From a virus: a stretch of 24,425 nucleotides of DNA. The number at the start of each line of letters is the position of its first letter. Within the stretch, counting starts at the first letter, position 1. Below the pieces are notes generated by a model. It was not told the DNA's origin. It ran no database searches and worked only from the letters and a program-made list of their open reading frames with translations. The stretch is taken from the IMG/VR virus record IMGVR_UViG_3300021964_000513, positions 1-24,425 of that record; one strand, 5' to 3'. Position numbers and translations under genes: made by a program. Of the stretch, positions 1-8,702 are shown one piece after another.

Positions 1-1
1 T

Positions 2-1012
2 GGAATTACTTATGGCATTACCTATCCAACCGCTAACAATGCTTTACCCGATCAACTAGCCACAGCCACGTCTATAAATCAAAGCACGGGCGTTTTTACT
101 TTTGATCCCTCAACAGACACTGCTGATGTTGGGAATGTAAAAGTACGTTTAAGTGCTTCTGATGGAATTTCAACTACAACCCGTTTTGTCACTCTTAACC
201 TTTCACTTATTCAAGGATGGATGCTTGGCAGCGCTTCTTATGACAATGTAAGTTTTAGCGTTGCTACGCAAGAAGGTGCTCCTAAAGCAATTGACTTGTC
301 TCCTGATGGAACTGTTATGATAATTACCGGTGAGGTAGGAGATGACATTGAATACTATACGCTTTCGACTGCTTTTGATGTTAGTACCGCTTCTAGTGGT
401 GGTAATGTTAACCCGGGTTTTGTAAAACCAAATGGAATAAGATTTGGCGACAGCGGAAATAAAATTTTTGTTTGTGATAGGTACACAAATGAAATTTACA
501 GTGTTCCGCTTAGTACAGCGTATGATGTTTCAACAGCAGGAACAAAAACTGGCAGCGGTACTGTTGGGTCAATATCAAGTAACTCAAACACTAGTTGTTT
601 TGGCTTGGCGTTTAAAACCGATGGTACTAAAATGTACGTTAATCACGCCAGTTCTATATATGAGTATAGTCTCTCCACTGCATGGGATATTAGCACACTA
701 TCTTATACCACTTCTTTTTCAACAAGCAGCCAAGACAATGCGATATTAGAAGTAGACTTTTCTTCTGACGGAACAAAAATGTTTGCGTTCGGATCTTCTA
801 ATTCGACAACTGCTCAACGAGATAATGTCATATATCAATATGATCTTTCGACGGCGTGGGATATATCAAGTGCTTCGTATTCTAGCATTTCCTTTTCAAC
901 AAATTCTCAGGAGATATACGGAGAAGGTATGTGCTTCGGAGATAATGGTAAGACAATGTATATTGTTGGGTCATCCAACGACACAGTTTATCAATATTCA
1001 ACTGAGGCATAA
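2..1012 (+). CDS. Tail-associated beta-propeller protein (5' end outside window)
   Basis: The reading frame is open from base 2 without a start codon, so the gene begins to the left of the window; the ATG at 221 is internal. The first ~70 residues look like an Ig/cadherin-like bacterial domain (STGVFTFDPSTD, then VRLSASDG). After this come five blades of a propeller-like repeat, each with an 'F..DGTKMY'-type strand (DLSPDGTVMI, RFGDSGNKIF, AFKTDGTKMY, DFSSDGTKMF, CFGDNGKTMY) alternating with four copies of 'LSTA(F/Y/W)D(V/I)S'. Such proteins occur in phage tail and fibre loci, where they probably act as surface-exposed adhesion or spacer modules. It is followed by another long structural gene on the same strand. 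No catalytic motif is seen. The virion role is inferred from context and fold; the exact function is unknown. Confidence 0.75.
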   Translation, partial: GITYGITYPTANNALPDQLATATSINQSTGVFTFDPSTDTADVGNVKVRLSASDGISTTTRFVTLNLSLIQGWMLGSASYDNVSFSVATQEGAPKAIDLSPDGTVMIITGEVGDDIEYYTLSTAFDVSTASSGGNVNPGFVKPNGIRFGDSGNKIFVCDRYTNEIYSVPLSTAYDVSTAGTKTGSGTVGSISSNSNTSCFGLAFKTDGTKMYVNHASSIYEYSLSTAWDISTLSYTTSFSTSSQDNAILEVDFSSDGTKMFAFGSSNSTTAQRDNVIYQYDLSTAWDISSASYSSISFSTNSQEIYGEGMCFGDNGKTMYIVGSSNDTVYQYSTEA

Positions 1013-1070
1013 GCGATGAGCAACACAAAAAATTCAGCTAATCTCGCCGCACCGTTGAAAGGCTAACTGA

Positions 1071-3728
1071 ATGCTCGGCTTTTCACCTCTCGCCGCCGCC
1101 CCTCTAGCAGATGACGGCGCGGTTGTTGTCAATGTCGCTCTGACAGCTGACAGCATCACGACAGGTGCGCCTAAAGTTGGTGATTTATTTACTTACGATG
1201 ACTATGAGGCCACAGCCAGCGGCTTATTTGATAGCATCGCAAGCACCAATAAAACGCTATATAGTGATAACAGGGGCCATAATTCTAGTCTTACTCCATC
1301 CACCGGCTATGTGGCTCAAAGTGGATATTATGTATATAATTTAAGTGTAAATTCCACCGGCATTTCGTTTCGGCTTTACGGTCAAGTCGCGGAGCAAAAC
1401 GCTAATGACCAATGGTCTGTTTCAAGTTATAAACACTGGGCTGACGTTACGCTGAATTGGTCAGGCACTACGGTTATATCAACAACCAACGAAGGCAGTC
1501 TATCAAACTTAGACTTGTCCGGCGAAACAGTTTACGCCCTTGGATCAACGGCCCTCGACAACGCAATTGCTTCGGCGGCAGCAACGGCGGGTGTTAGTAG
1601 TAACCTATATGACTGGATACCGGACGAGGTAACTGTCACTGAGGTTTCAGATGTTTTCCGCGCTCGACTTGCTGGGTCTTCCACCGACCTTGATACTTAT
1701 TCGTTTAGTCAAAATAGCGCCAGCATTTACATCTATCAGCACTATGTCGTCGCTGGTCGATTTTTATTTTTAAGTGTTTATCCAAACCAAAACGATAGCG
1801 CTTTTAACGATAGCAGCGCCTCTGCTAATCCAGATACGGAGCTTACTGTCGCACGGTTTACGCGGTCGGTTCAGCCGCGATATGCCTATGAGGTTTCACA
1901 CGCTCAAGATTACAATCTGACCCCCACAGATGTTATTGCCGCTGCGCCGACTGTTGATGCGCCTAGCATTTCCCATGATTACAATTTTACAGCTACAGAA
2001 ATCACAACCGCTGCACCTACCGTTGATGCGTCCACGCTCACTGAAGATGGCGTGTTTACTGGTGTTGATATTACAGCGGGTGCGCCAGTTGTCGATCAGT
2101 CTAGTATAACTCAGTTGCACAACGCTGCGTTGACGGAGATTACGACATCCGCGCCGACTGTTGATACGCCTGACATCACAGAAGATTACGCTCTCACGGG
2201 CGCTGAGATCACGACCGGCTCACCAGCCGTCGATGCGTCTAGCTTAACGCAGCTTCACAACATCAGCTTCAGTGGTGATATTGTTAGTGGCGCACCGACT
2301 GTTGATGCATCAAGCATTACCCAAGTTCACAACATTTCGCCGACCGCAATTGACGCGGCGACACCAACCATTGACGCCTCTGACATCACTCAGGTTCACG
2401 ATCTCACAGCGACAGAGATCAACGCTGGTGCGCCTGTTGTTGATGCACCGACAATCACGGGCGTAAGTGAACTCACGGCCTCAGAAATTACGACCGGCGC
2501 TCCCAGCGTCGATGCGCCGACCATCGCCCAACTTCACAATATTGGGTTCAGTGGTGATATTGTCAGCGGCGCGCCGACTGTTGACGCTTCTGGAATTACA
2601 CAGGTTCACGATCTTGCATCGACAGAAATCACGACTGGCGCGCCTGTTGTTGATCAGACTGGTATTACTCAGGTTCACGACATTGCTTCGACCGAAATCA
2701 CAGCTGGAACCCCTGTCGTTGATAATGCAGCGCTTTCGCGTAATTACAATCTAGCGCCGGTAGAAATCACGGCTGGTGCGCCAAGTGTTGACGCATCAAG
2801 CATTACCCAAGATCACAGCGCGGCACCGGTTGAAATCACGGCTGGCGCACCGACTGTCGATCAGTCTGGTATCACTCAGGTCCACGATCTCACCTCAACT
2901 GAAATTACAGCGGGTGCGCCGTCAATTGATGCGCCTACGTTTACAATTGGCACACTCGTCGGAGACGACATTACGGCGGGTGCGCCGACTGTCGATACTT
3001 CAACAATTTCTCACGATTATCAGCTAACGCCCGTTGATATTACGGCAAGTGGATCAACTGTTGATGCGTCAAGCATAACACAAGTTCATAACATTACACC
3101 GGTTGAGATCACGACATCCGCGCCGGTCATTGATGCTGCAAGTCTGTCCCCCGACTACAACTTAACACCAACCGAAATCACAGCGGGTACACCGCTTATT
3201 GACAGCGCTGATCTGGATGAGGTCAACAACTTTAGTGGATCGGTCACGGCTGGAACGCCGACCGTTGACGCCGCGACAATCACTCAGCTGCACAACATTG
3301 CAGCAACTGAGATTACCGGAAGCGCCCCACAGATCGACGCGGCATCGATTACTCAAGTTCACGATCTCACGGCGCTCGAAATAACGACTGGCCAGCCAAC
3401 TATTGATGCGCCAAGTGCAGTCGAAAATGTTGACCTGACCGGCACTGACATCACCGGCGGCACTCCGGCTATTGACCAGCCGACAGCCGACACAAATACG
3501 AACAACCGACTGACATCTACTGACATTGACGTGGGCGTACCGACAATTGACGCGCCGACTTTCGGTCAGGTTCATGTCTTAGGGTCGGCTGGTATTACAA
3601 CGGGCGCGCCACAGGTTGGCCCTGCGCGGTTCTTGTGGCAGCTGCAAGTGGTGACTGGTGCGCCATCAGACATCTGGACAGAGCAAGTTGCAGCGTCAAA
3701 TCAAAACGTTTGGACAGACGCAGCCTGA
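1071..3728 (+). CDS. Large tandem-repeat virion protein (tail fibre/appendage-like)
   Basis: This 885-residue protein starts at an ATG with GAAAGG 8 nt upstream. Residues 1-35 contain one isolated copy of the repeat (ALTADSITTGAPKVG). Residues ~36-285 form a Ser/Tyr/Asn-rich globular region with no recognised motif. From residue 287 to ~850 there are about 25 copies of a 23-24 residue unit of consensus EITTGAPxVDAxxITQVHxLTxT. The last ~35 residues are unique (WQLQVVTGAPSDIW). Repeats of this style are familiar in tail-region proteins of marine alphaproteobacterial phages. Their regular Thr/Val strands with G-A-P turns suggest an elongated beta structure, such as a fibre or decoration rod. 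There is no signal peptide or membrane segment. It lies between the propeller protein and the fibre genes, which supports a tail-appendage role, but the function is unproven. Confidence 0.8.
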   Translation: MLGFSPLAAAPLADDGAVVVNVALTADSITTGAPKVGDLFTYDDYEATASGLFDSIASTNKTLYSDNRGHNSSLTPSTGYVAQSGYYVYNLSVNSTGISFRLYGQVAEQNANDQWSVSSYKHWADVTLNWSGTTVISTTNEGSLSNLDLSGETVYALGSTALDNAIASAAATAGVSSNLYDWIPDEVTVTEVSDVFRARLAGSSTDLDTYSFSQNSASIYIYQHYVVAGRFLFLSVYPNQNDSAFNDSSASANPDTELTVARFTRSVQPRYAYEVSHAQDYNLTPTDVIAAAPTVDAPSISHDYNFTATEITTAAPTVDASTLTEDGVFTGVDITAGAPVVDQSSITQLHNAALTEITTSAPTVDTPDITEDYALTGAEITTGSPAVDASSLTQLHNISFSGDIVSGAPTVDASSITQVHNISPTAIDAATPTIDASDITQVHDLTATEINAGAPVVDAPTITGVSELTASEITTGAPSVDAPTIAQLHNIGFSGDIVSGAPTVDASGITQVHDLASTEITTGAPVVDQTGITQVHDIASTEITAGTPVVDNAALSRNYNLAPVEITAGAPSVDASSITQDHSAAPVEITAGAPTVDQSGITQVHDLTSTEITAGAPSIDAPTFTIGTLVGDDITAGAPTVDTSTISHDYQLTPVDITASGSTVDASSITQVHNITPVEITTSAPVIDAASLSPDYNLTPTEITAGTPLIDSADLDEVNNFSGSVTAGTPTVDAATITQLHNIAATEITGSAPQIDAASITQVHDLTALEITTGQPTIDAPSAVENVDLTGTDITGGTPAIDQPTADTNTNNRLTSTDIDVGVPTIDAPTFGQVHVLGSAGITTGAPQVGPARFLWQLQVVTGAPSDIWTEQVAASNQNVWTDAA
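1929..3620 (+). repeat. Coding tandem repeat, ~25 units of 69-72 bp
   Basis: Within the 885-residue protein, units of 23 residues (69 bp), with a few of 24 (72 bp), run head to tail. The core 'GAPxVDAxxITQVH' is kept in most units, and DNA identity is higher between some distant units than between neighbours. For example, the FSGDIVSGAPTVDAS version occurs twice, about 290 bp apart, which points to duplication of multi-unit blocks. The units near the 3' end (residues ~750-850) are the most degenerate. Confidence 0.9.
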
Positions 3729-3782
3729 CATCGTCAGAGAGGTGAGTAATCGCCGCAAAAAATTTAAGGCAGGGATGATGCA

Positions 3783-4244
3783 ATGTTGGCTGAACTGGCA
3801 GCTGCCAACGCGGCTTATGCGACAATTAAAAAGTTTGTCATTAACGGCAAAGAAATTACGGACGTCCTGTCGCCACTCAAAAACCTGGTCACAGCTGAAG
3901 AAGAATTACGGGCGCGGGGCAATCGCAAGAAGAACGGCTTATTTTCTAAAGTTATGGGCAAGGCAGCTGATGACTTTGATGAGTTTCTGGCGCTTGAGCA
4001 GATGGCTGAAAAGCGAAAGGAACTGGAGAGCATTTGCCGCTTATATGCCACGCCAGGCACTTGGGATCGGTTTATCGAATACGAAGCCAAAATGCGCAAG
4101 CAGCGCAAAAAAGAGGCAGAAGAGCGCCAGCGCCAAATCGCCCAAACGATACGATACATTTCGTGGGGTTTAATTACAGCGTTTAGCTTTGGCGGGTTGG
4201 CGTTGCTGTACTTTTTCACTGAGTTTTTGCGCGGTTTAAAATAG
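3783..4244 (+). CDS. Phage protein with coiled coil and C-terminal membrane anchor
   Basis: This 153-residue protein starts at an ATG with AAGGCAGGG about 9 nt upstream. The N-terminus (MLAELAAANAAYATIKKFV) and the central 'ALEQMAEKRKELE' and 'PGTWDRFIEYEAKMRKQRKK' segments match the style of a small protein often found beside tail-fibre genes in marine phages. Residues ~100-125 are strongly charged and helical (KMRKQRKKEAEERQRQ). A single hydrophobic segment follows at ~130-148 (WGLITAFSFGGLALLYFF), with a short basic tail, so the C-terminus is probably membrane-anchored with the bulk in the cytoplasm. A lysis-related (spanin- or holin-like) or virion role is possible, but no diagnostic motif supports either. 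Function unknown. Confidence 0.75.
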   Translation: MLAELAAANAAYATIKKFVINGKEITDVLSPLKNLVTAEEELRARGNRKKNGLFSKVMGKAADDFDEFLALEQMAEKRKELESICRLYATPGTWDRFIEYEAKMRKQRKKEAEERQRQIAQTIRYISWGLITAFSFGGLALLYFFTEFLRGLK

Positions 4245-4309
4245 GTCGCCAAGCAGAGAAAAAACAAAAATACCTTATATGATAGCAAAAAAAATCGAGC
4301 GGTACACAG

Positions 4310-4873
4310 ATGGCAAACACAACAAATTACTATTTTAACCTGCCAGTGATCGGTGGAAGCCAGAACTCCTGGGGGTCAGACCTTAACGAAAACTGGTCTA
4401 AGCTTGATAGCTTGCTCTTTGGCGCGTCTTACACAGACAGCGACACGAATACTGTTGAAAAAATTCGTCCTGACTTAGAACAAAACAATTGGACTATCAA
4501 CGGCGCAGCTGTGACAGCAACAGCGGCTGAGTTAAATAAACTTGATGGATACACCGGAAATACAAACGATCTAAATATCTTATCTGGCGCAGCGGCGGCT
4601 GGTGTGACGGCAACTGAACTGCAATATATTAATGGCGTTACCAGTGACATCCAAGCTCAGATCAACAGTAAGGGGTCTGCGTCAAGTCCAACTTTTTCTG
4701 GAACCGCTACTATACCAACCGCTAATATTACGACTTTAAATGTTGGCGATTGGAAAATTTATGTGTCGGGAACTGACTTAAAATTTCAATACAATAGCGT
4801 TGATGTTTTGAAATTAACGACAGCTGGTGCGCTTACGGTAGAAGACGATATCACAGCATTTGGGAGTGCTTAA
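4310..4873 (+). CDS. Short tail fibre protein
   Basis: This 187-residue protein has a sequence typical of phage tail-fibre shafts. The N-terminus (YYFNLPVIGGSQNSWGSDLN, then ENWSKLDSLL) is the conserved start found on many phage fibre and baseplate-attached proteins and probably attaches the fibre to the tail. The middle holds the recurrent fibre motifs 'VTATAAELNKLDG' (~residue 67) and 'VTATELQYINGVTSDIQAQI' (~100-119). Then come 'SPTFSGTATIP' and a beta-rich C-terminus (KIYVSGTDLKFQYN, LKLTTAGALTV) ending in a short Ala/Ser tail. Its TAA shares a base with the next ATG (TAATG), so it is translationally coupled to the adhesin gene. The start has only a weak GAGCGG-type site upstream. Confidence 0.85.
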   Translation: MANTTNYYFNLPVIGGSQNSWGSDLNENWSKLDSLLFGASYTDSDTNTVEKIRPDLEQNNWTINGAAVTATAAELNKLDGYTGNTNDLNILSGAAAAGVTATELQYINGVTSDIQAQINSKGSASSPTFSGTATIPTANITTLNVGDWKIYVSGTDLKFQYNSVDVLKLTTAGALTVEDDITAFGSA

Positions 4874-5901
4874 TGCCGCTGCCAGGTAATAATAATTCAA
4901 TCAGTTTTTCTCAAATTCAAACTGAGTTTGGCGGGTCCAACCCCATCAATTTCAGTGAATATTTGAGAAATGGTGGAAATGTAAATAATTCAACTGATAA
5001 CCAGCATATCCCGCTGTACAATGCTAACAATAAGGCGGTGAATGCCTCCGATTTTTTTGGGTTGAATGGTTGGTCGGCTAATCAATATGAGCTAATCACA
5101 TCAAGTAACACAAGTTGGACCCCGTCTTATTCAGGTTGGGAAACCGCGACAGTATATGTCATTGGAGGTGGTGGGTCTGGTGGATCAGTGACTGATGGAG
5201 ATGCATCAGCCGCATCTGGCGGGGGAGCCGGTGGAACGGCTATCCGACAATACACAAAGCTCTTATCTGCTTTAATTTACATTGGCGGCGGCGGGTCTAG
5301 TGTTACGGGGTACAGCAATGGAAACAACGGTGGACTAACATATTTTAGTCCTAATACAAACAGTGTTCCGACAAATGCTTTGAAAGGTAATGGTGGAAAG
5401 GGCGGCGTTGCAACGCACGGCAATAGTCAAAATGCTACGGCCATCACAAGCAATTCGAGCGGGTTTGGCTCAGGTTTGTCTGGTGGTGTAGGGGAGCAAG
5501 GGTCAACTAATTATTGGGGGTCAGACGCGCACTCAACGAATGGACGAAATAGTTCGCACGTTGGGGGTGCTGGTGGTTCTGTCTCACTAACAAGTCAGGT
5601 CGTTCCGAATATTTCTGGCACCCAAGGTAACCTTGGCGTTTATGCCTGGACAATCGCCGAAAACTCTACGGCTGCAACGCCGACACAACCAACGCCCACC
5701 AAACCCTCACATTGGTCTAGCTTTTCTGCACTCACGTCACTTACTTTTCGCGGCGGTAAGGGAACGGGCGGTGAGGGCGCGCATACTGTCGCGGCTGGCT
5801 CTAATTACGGCGCGGGTGGTGGAGCAAACTCAAAGCTGACCTCTGGTGCGTCTTCGGGCGCTGGTGCGCAGGGCTGTGTCATAATCATTTACGAGGGTTA
5901 A
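4873..5901 (+). CDS. Glycine-rich tail fibre adhesin
   Basis: This 342-residue protein has two clear parts. Residues 1-63 (SISFSQIQTEFGGSNPINFS, NASDFFG) form the conserved attachment domain found at the N-terminus of many phage fibre-tip proteins. Residues ~90-342 are very rich in glycine (GGGGSGGS, SGGGAGGTA, IGGGGSS, GNGGKGG, VGGAGGS, GAGGGAN) and end in the hydrophobic strand GCVIIIYEG. That layout matches glycine-rich adhesins in which polyglycine helices pack together and the intervening loops bind the host receptor (compare the gp38-type adhesins of T-even phages). It would act at the distal tip of the fibre and set host range. It starts within the stop of the preceding fibre gene, which suggests co-expression in similar amounts. 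Confidence 0.85.
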   Translation: MPLPGNNNSISFSQIQTEFGGSNPINFSEYLRNGGNVNNSTDNQHIPLYNANNKAVNASDFFGLNGWSANQYELITSSNTSWTPSYSGWETATVYVIGGGGSGGSVTDGDASAASGGGAGGTAIRQYTKLLSALIYIGGGGSSVTGYSNGNNGGLTYFSPNTNSVPTNALKGNGGKGGVATHGNSQNATAITSNSSGFGSGLSGGVGEQGSTNYWGSDAHSTNGRNSSHVGGAGGSVSLTSQVVPNISGTQGNLGVYAWTIAENSTAATPTQPTPTKPSHWSSFSALTSLTFRGGKGTGGEGAHTVAAGSNYGAGGGANSKLTSGASSGAGAQGCVIIIYEG

Positions 5902-7419
5902 ATGGCTTTAGTTCCTCTTGATATTCCAGCCGGTGTTTACAAAAACGGCACTGAATTAGAGGCAGCTGGTCGTTGGGCTGACGGTAGTCTTGTGCGCTGG
6001 CAGGGCGGCTCTCTGCGTCCTGTAAATGGGTGGGAAGTGCGTCAAGATGATAGCACCCCAACGTCAAACGATGTTGATATATCGACCAATCCACCACGGG
6101 GGATGCATGCCTGGGAAAGCCTCAATGGGACAATTTATTTAGCAGCTGGCACTTACAACGAAATTAAGGTCATGCTTTCGTCGGGCGCAGTCTACAGCAT
6201 CAAACCAGCAAGCGGGTTTACGGACGGCATAGAGCATGGCACCGTGGCTGATGGATATGGTAAACAATTTTACGGTCGTGCGACTTATGGAGATGCTAGG
6301 CCAAGCACAGGAGTGCGATCCGAAGCAACAACAATTTCTTTCGACAATTTTGGTCAATATTTATTGTTTTGTTCTTCTAATGATGGTGGAATTTACAAGT
6401 GGGAACTAGACACTTCGGTGCTAGCTGCAATTGTTGATAGCAGTGCTCCGACTAACAATAAAAGTATTCTGGTTACTGAGGAGCGCTTTATTTTCGCGCT
6501 GGGCGCTGACAACAACCCGCGCCTGGTTCAGTGGGCAGATCGTGAGAGCCTGACAGACTGGACTGTCTCTGTGACGAATGAAGCTGGGTTCATTGAGTTG
6601 TCAACAAATGGCCAAATCATGCAGGGGTTGAGAACGCGGGGCCAAACTTTAATATTAACGGATACCGATGTTCATGCTTTTAGATACATTGGACCACCTT
6701 ACGTTTACTCAGTTACTAGAGTTGGAACATCGTGCGGAACAATTTCCCGAAGAGCAGCTGTAGATACTTCGGCTGGCACGTTCTGGATGGGACCGAAAGG
6801 TTTTTTTGTTTTCAACGGGAACACGGTCACAGAGTTACCCTGCGATGTATTTGACCACGTATTTTCAGACATCCTAGTTACGCAGCAATCAAAAGTTTGG
6901 GCGTGGGACAACTCTCAATTTGGTGAAGTCTGGTGGTTTTATCAGTCTCAACAGCAAGGCGCTACCGGCGAAATAGATAAATATGTCAGCTACTCTTATA
7001 GAGAAAATTACTGGTCAATTGGGTCGTTATCTCGCACGGCTGGGATCTCTCGCGGTTTGTTTCAGTTTCCAATTTTAGCTGATGGTACGGGGCTTCTCTA
7101 CAACCATGAAAAAGTTGGAACCGGCGTGACCGGCGCATTTGCCGAGAGCGGTCCAATTCAAATTGGCCAAGGTGACAATATTGCGCACGTCACGTCTGTT
7201 ATACCAGACGAGGCGTCACAAGGCGGCGTTAGTCTGAAATTCAAGACACGCTTTTATCCCAATGCGGCTGAGACAACGCACGGCCCGTATTCCACAGCAA
7301 GTCCAACGGATGTTCGTTTTGCTGGTCGGCAAATTAAAATGCGCTGCGATGGGACGGATGGAGCCGACTTTAAGGTGGGTATCATGCGCCTTGAGACAGT
7401 GCCAGGAGGGCGACGATAA
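5902..7419 (+). CDS. Tail hub / DNA-stabilisation-like structural protein
   Basis: This 505-residue protein opens with MALVPLDIPAGVYKNGTE, followed by GRWADGSLVRWQGGSLRPVNGW. That opening recurs in marine phages and is usually placed with the P22 gp10-like 'packaged DNA stabilisation' or tail-hub proteins. The body is rich in short beta segments with aromatic turns (GMHAWESLNGTIYLAAGT, ERFIFALGADNNPRLVQWAD, TDTDVHAFRYIGPP), compatible with a propeller-like closed structure. The C-terminal ~100 residues form another beta domain (KFKTRFYPNAAETTHGPY). GAGGG lies 4 nt upstream of the ATG, and the preceding TAA ends immediately before it. In the family such proteins close the portal/tail channel after DNA packaging; here this is inference from similarity of style, without a structural match. 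Confidence 0.7.
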   Translation: MALVPLDIPAGVYKNGTELEAAGRWADGSLVRWQGGSLRPVNGWEVRQDDSTPTSNDVDISTNPPRGMHAWESLNGTIYLAAGTYNEIKVMLSSGAVYSIKPASGFTDGIEHGTVADGYGKQFYGRATYGDARPSTGVRSEATTISFDNFGQYLLFCSSNDGGIYKWELDTSVLAAIVDSSAPTNNKSILVTEERFIFALGADNNPRLVQWADRESLTDWTVSVTNEAGFIELSTNGQIMQGLRTRGQTLILTDTDVHAFRYIGPPYVYSVTRVGTSCGTISRRAAVDTSAGTFWMGPKGFFVFNGNTVTELPCDVFDHVFSDILVTQQSKVWAWDNSQFGEVWWFYQSQQQGATGEIDKYVSYSYRENYWSIGSLSRTAGISRGLFQFPILADGTGLLYNHEKVGTGVTGAFAESGPIQIGQGDNIAHVTSVIPDEASQGGVSLKFKTRFYPNAAETTHGPYSTASPTDVRFAGRQIKMRCDGTDGADFKVGIMRLETVPGGRR

Positions 7420-7769
7420 TGCCAGCGCCCATTCTCCCAACAATCGGCTTTGACCTCACTCAGTGGGGCATACAGCTAACCTCGTTCTTACAAAAGAACT
7501 TGGCCAAGCTCGGTTTTCTGACCGACGACGACAACCCTAGCGACGATGGTGTTATTCTTTGGGATGCGTCAAAGAAATATGTTGTTGTCTCGCTAGACGA
7601 AGCCTTTCGTCAAGTCGCTACCCAGCAAGCCGTGCCAGCTGCAAACACAGGAGCGGCGGGTGACGTTTCTGGAATGATCAGTTGGGACAGCAATTACATA
7701 TATATCTGCACTGGCTCCTATGACGGCTCCACGGCTATCTGGAAGCGCGTTGCATTAAGTACGTGGTGA
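7419..7769 (+). CDS. Small virion protein with fibre-like C-terminal domain
   Basis: This 116-residue protein starts in a TAATG overlap with the upstream gene and has a strong AGGAGGG ribosome-binding site at 7404-7410. The N-terminal half (GFDLTQWGIQLTSFLQKNLA) is predicted helical. The C-terminal 45 residues (GAAGDVSGMISWDSNYIYIC, then TGSYDGSTAIWKRVALSTW) are a compact beta module seen at the ends of phage fibre and baseplate proteins. It lies between the putative hub protein and the GNAT-like gene. A minor structural role is the most likely; the function is not established. Confidence 0.75.
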   Translation: MPAPILPTIGFDLTQWGIQLTSFLQKNLAKLGFLTDDDNPSDDGVILWDASKKYVVVSLDEAFRQVATQQAVPAANTGAAGDVSGMISWDSNYIYICTGSYDGSTAIWKRVALSTW

Positions 7770-7773
7770 TAGA

Positions 7774-8136
7774 ATGAAGAGTGAATTAGCGCGCTGTAAG
7801 GACTGGATAGAGGCCGCTCTGGACAAGGGTGAGGGTACGCACGACTTCTGGGATATTGTTGACGGGGTTTATTCTGGTCACATGCAGCTTTGGCCGCGCG
7901 CTAAAGGGTGCCTCGTCACAGAAATCGTGGTATTCCCAAAAAGAAAGATACTGAATGTTTTCTTGGGCGGCGGCGATTTAGATGAATTGGCCGGTATGCA
8001 TGAGGAAATTATCGAGTGGGCAAAGTCCAAGGGTTGTGACGGTGCCTCAATTAACGGACGCCCTGGGTGGGTGAGAGCCTTTAAAAAGTATGGCTGGAAA
8101 GAAATTCAAAGAACAGTAGGATTGGACTTCACATGA
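7774..8136 (+). CDS. GNAT-like phage protein
   Basis: This 120-residue protein resembles a short protein that recurs next to structural genes in marine phages and is often labelled as GNAT-like. Visible elements are CKDWIEAALD (N-terminal helix), THDFWDIVDGVYSGHMQLWP, then the central strand CLVTEIVVFPKRKILNVFLG and the helix MHEEIIEWAKSKGCDGASIN, ending with RPGWVRAFKKYGWKEIQR. The order strand - loop - helix - 'GW...GWKE' fits the second half of an N-acetyltransferase fold. No clear acetyl-CoA Q/RxxGxG/A loop can be seen, so activity is doubtful and it may be a structural reuse of the fold. It ends in an ATGA overlap with the following gene, so both are co-translated. Confidence 0.7.
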   Translation: MKSELARCKDWIEAALDKGEGTHDFWDIVDGVYSGHMQLWPRAKGCLVTEIVVFPKRKILNVFLGGGDLDELAGMHEEIIEWAKSKGCDGASINGRPGWVRAFKKYGWKEIQRTVGLDFT

Positions 8137-8702
8137 GTGGTGGTGGTGGTAAAGGCGGCAAGAACACGACAGAACAAACTTCGCGCGCCGTAAATCAGGT
8201 TTCTCCATTTCAAGAAGCTTTAGGAATGAAAAACGTACTGGCAGCGGATGCCATCGCTGGAATGGGGCCGGTGCGATCTTACGGTGGAACAGCAACGGCG
8301 TTTACACCAATGACCGAAGCCTCGTTTCAAAATGTGGCCGACACGGCAAGCGCTTTTGGTTTGAATGTACCGGACAACGTCATGGCGGGAATGCCAGAAA
8401 AAGTCGATCTTGGCGGTGGTGTCATGGGTTACTCAGCCGCGCCTATTGTAGACCAAATGCTCTCTGAGTTGCAGATGAATGCGCCTGGTCAGTTTGCTGC
8501 AATGACCGACATGTATATGGACCCCATCACCGGTGAGCGGCCCACAACAGGCCCATTCGCTGAGATTACGCCAGGTATTTTGGAAGACCTAATGAAAGAT
8601 TATGAAAACTTGAGGATCAAGGCAAATGCAGCAAATCCGCAGCTGAGCGATGATGGTGAAGACCTAATGAAAGATTATGAAAACTTGAGGGACAAGGCAT
8701 GA
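8133..8702 (+). CDS. Virion-associated protein, N-terminal part of a split pair
   Basis: This 189-residue protein begins with a Gly/Lys-rich stretch (MSGGGGKGGKNTTEQTSRAV), followed by FQEALGMKNVLAADAIAG and by TAFTPMTEASFQNVADTASA with FGLN. This arrangement recurs at the N-terminus of longer phage structural proteins. Its last ~45 residues contain an imperfect 25-residue internal duplication (EDLMKDYENLR occurs at ~152 and ~177). The duplicated block spans the boundary with the next gene. Removing a 5-nt segment (TGAGC) in the second copy would fuse this protein in frame to the downstream one, so the two genes may once have been a single ~430-residue gene. The genes now overlap by ATGA. A role in the tail or in ejected material is inferred from position only. 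Confidence 0.75.
   Translation: MSGGGGKGGKNTTEQTSRAVNQVSPFQEALGMKNVLAADAIAGMGPVRSYGGTATAFTPMTEASFQNVADTASAFGLNVPDNVMAGMPEKVDLGGGVMGYSAAPIVDQMLSELQMNAPGQFAAMTDMYMDPITGERPTTGPFAEITPGILEDLMKDYENLRIKANAANPQLSDDGEDLMKDYENLRDKA

Noticed and set aside
1896-3575. Several open frames on both strands within the tandem-repeat gene (for example minus 1896-2120 and minus 3162-3575)
   Set aside because: They arise because the 69-bp unit lacks stops in other frames. Their products are low-complexity Arg/Ser-rich shadows of the real repeat protein, without ribosome-binding sites.
1929-3620. Possible CRISPR array
   Set aside because: The ~69-bp units have no constant repeat alternating with unique spacers, and they encode a continuous protein repeat.
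3658-4173. 171-codon plus-strand frame overlapping the membrane-anchored protein
   Set aside because: It runs in another frame over two better-supported genes, and its product is a Lys/Arg/Trp-rich shadow.
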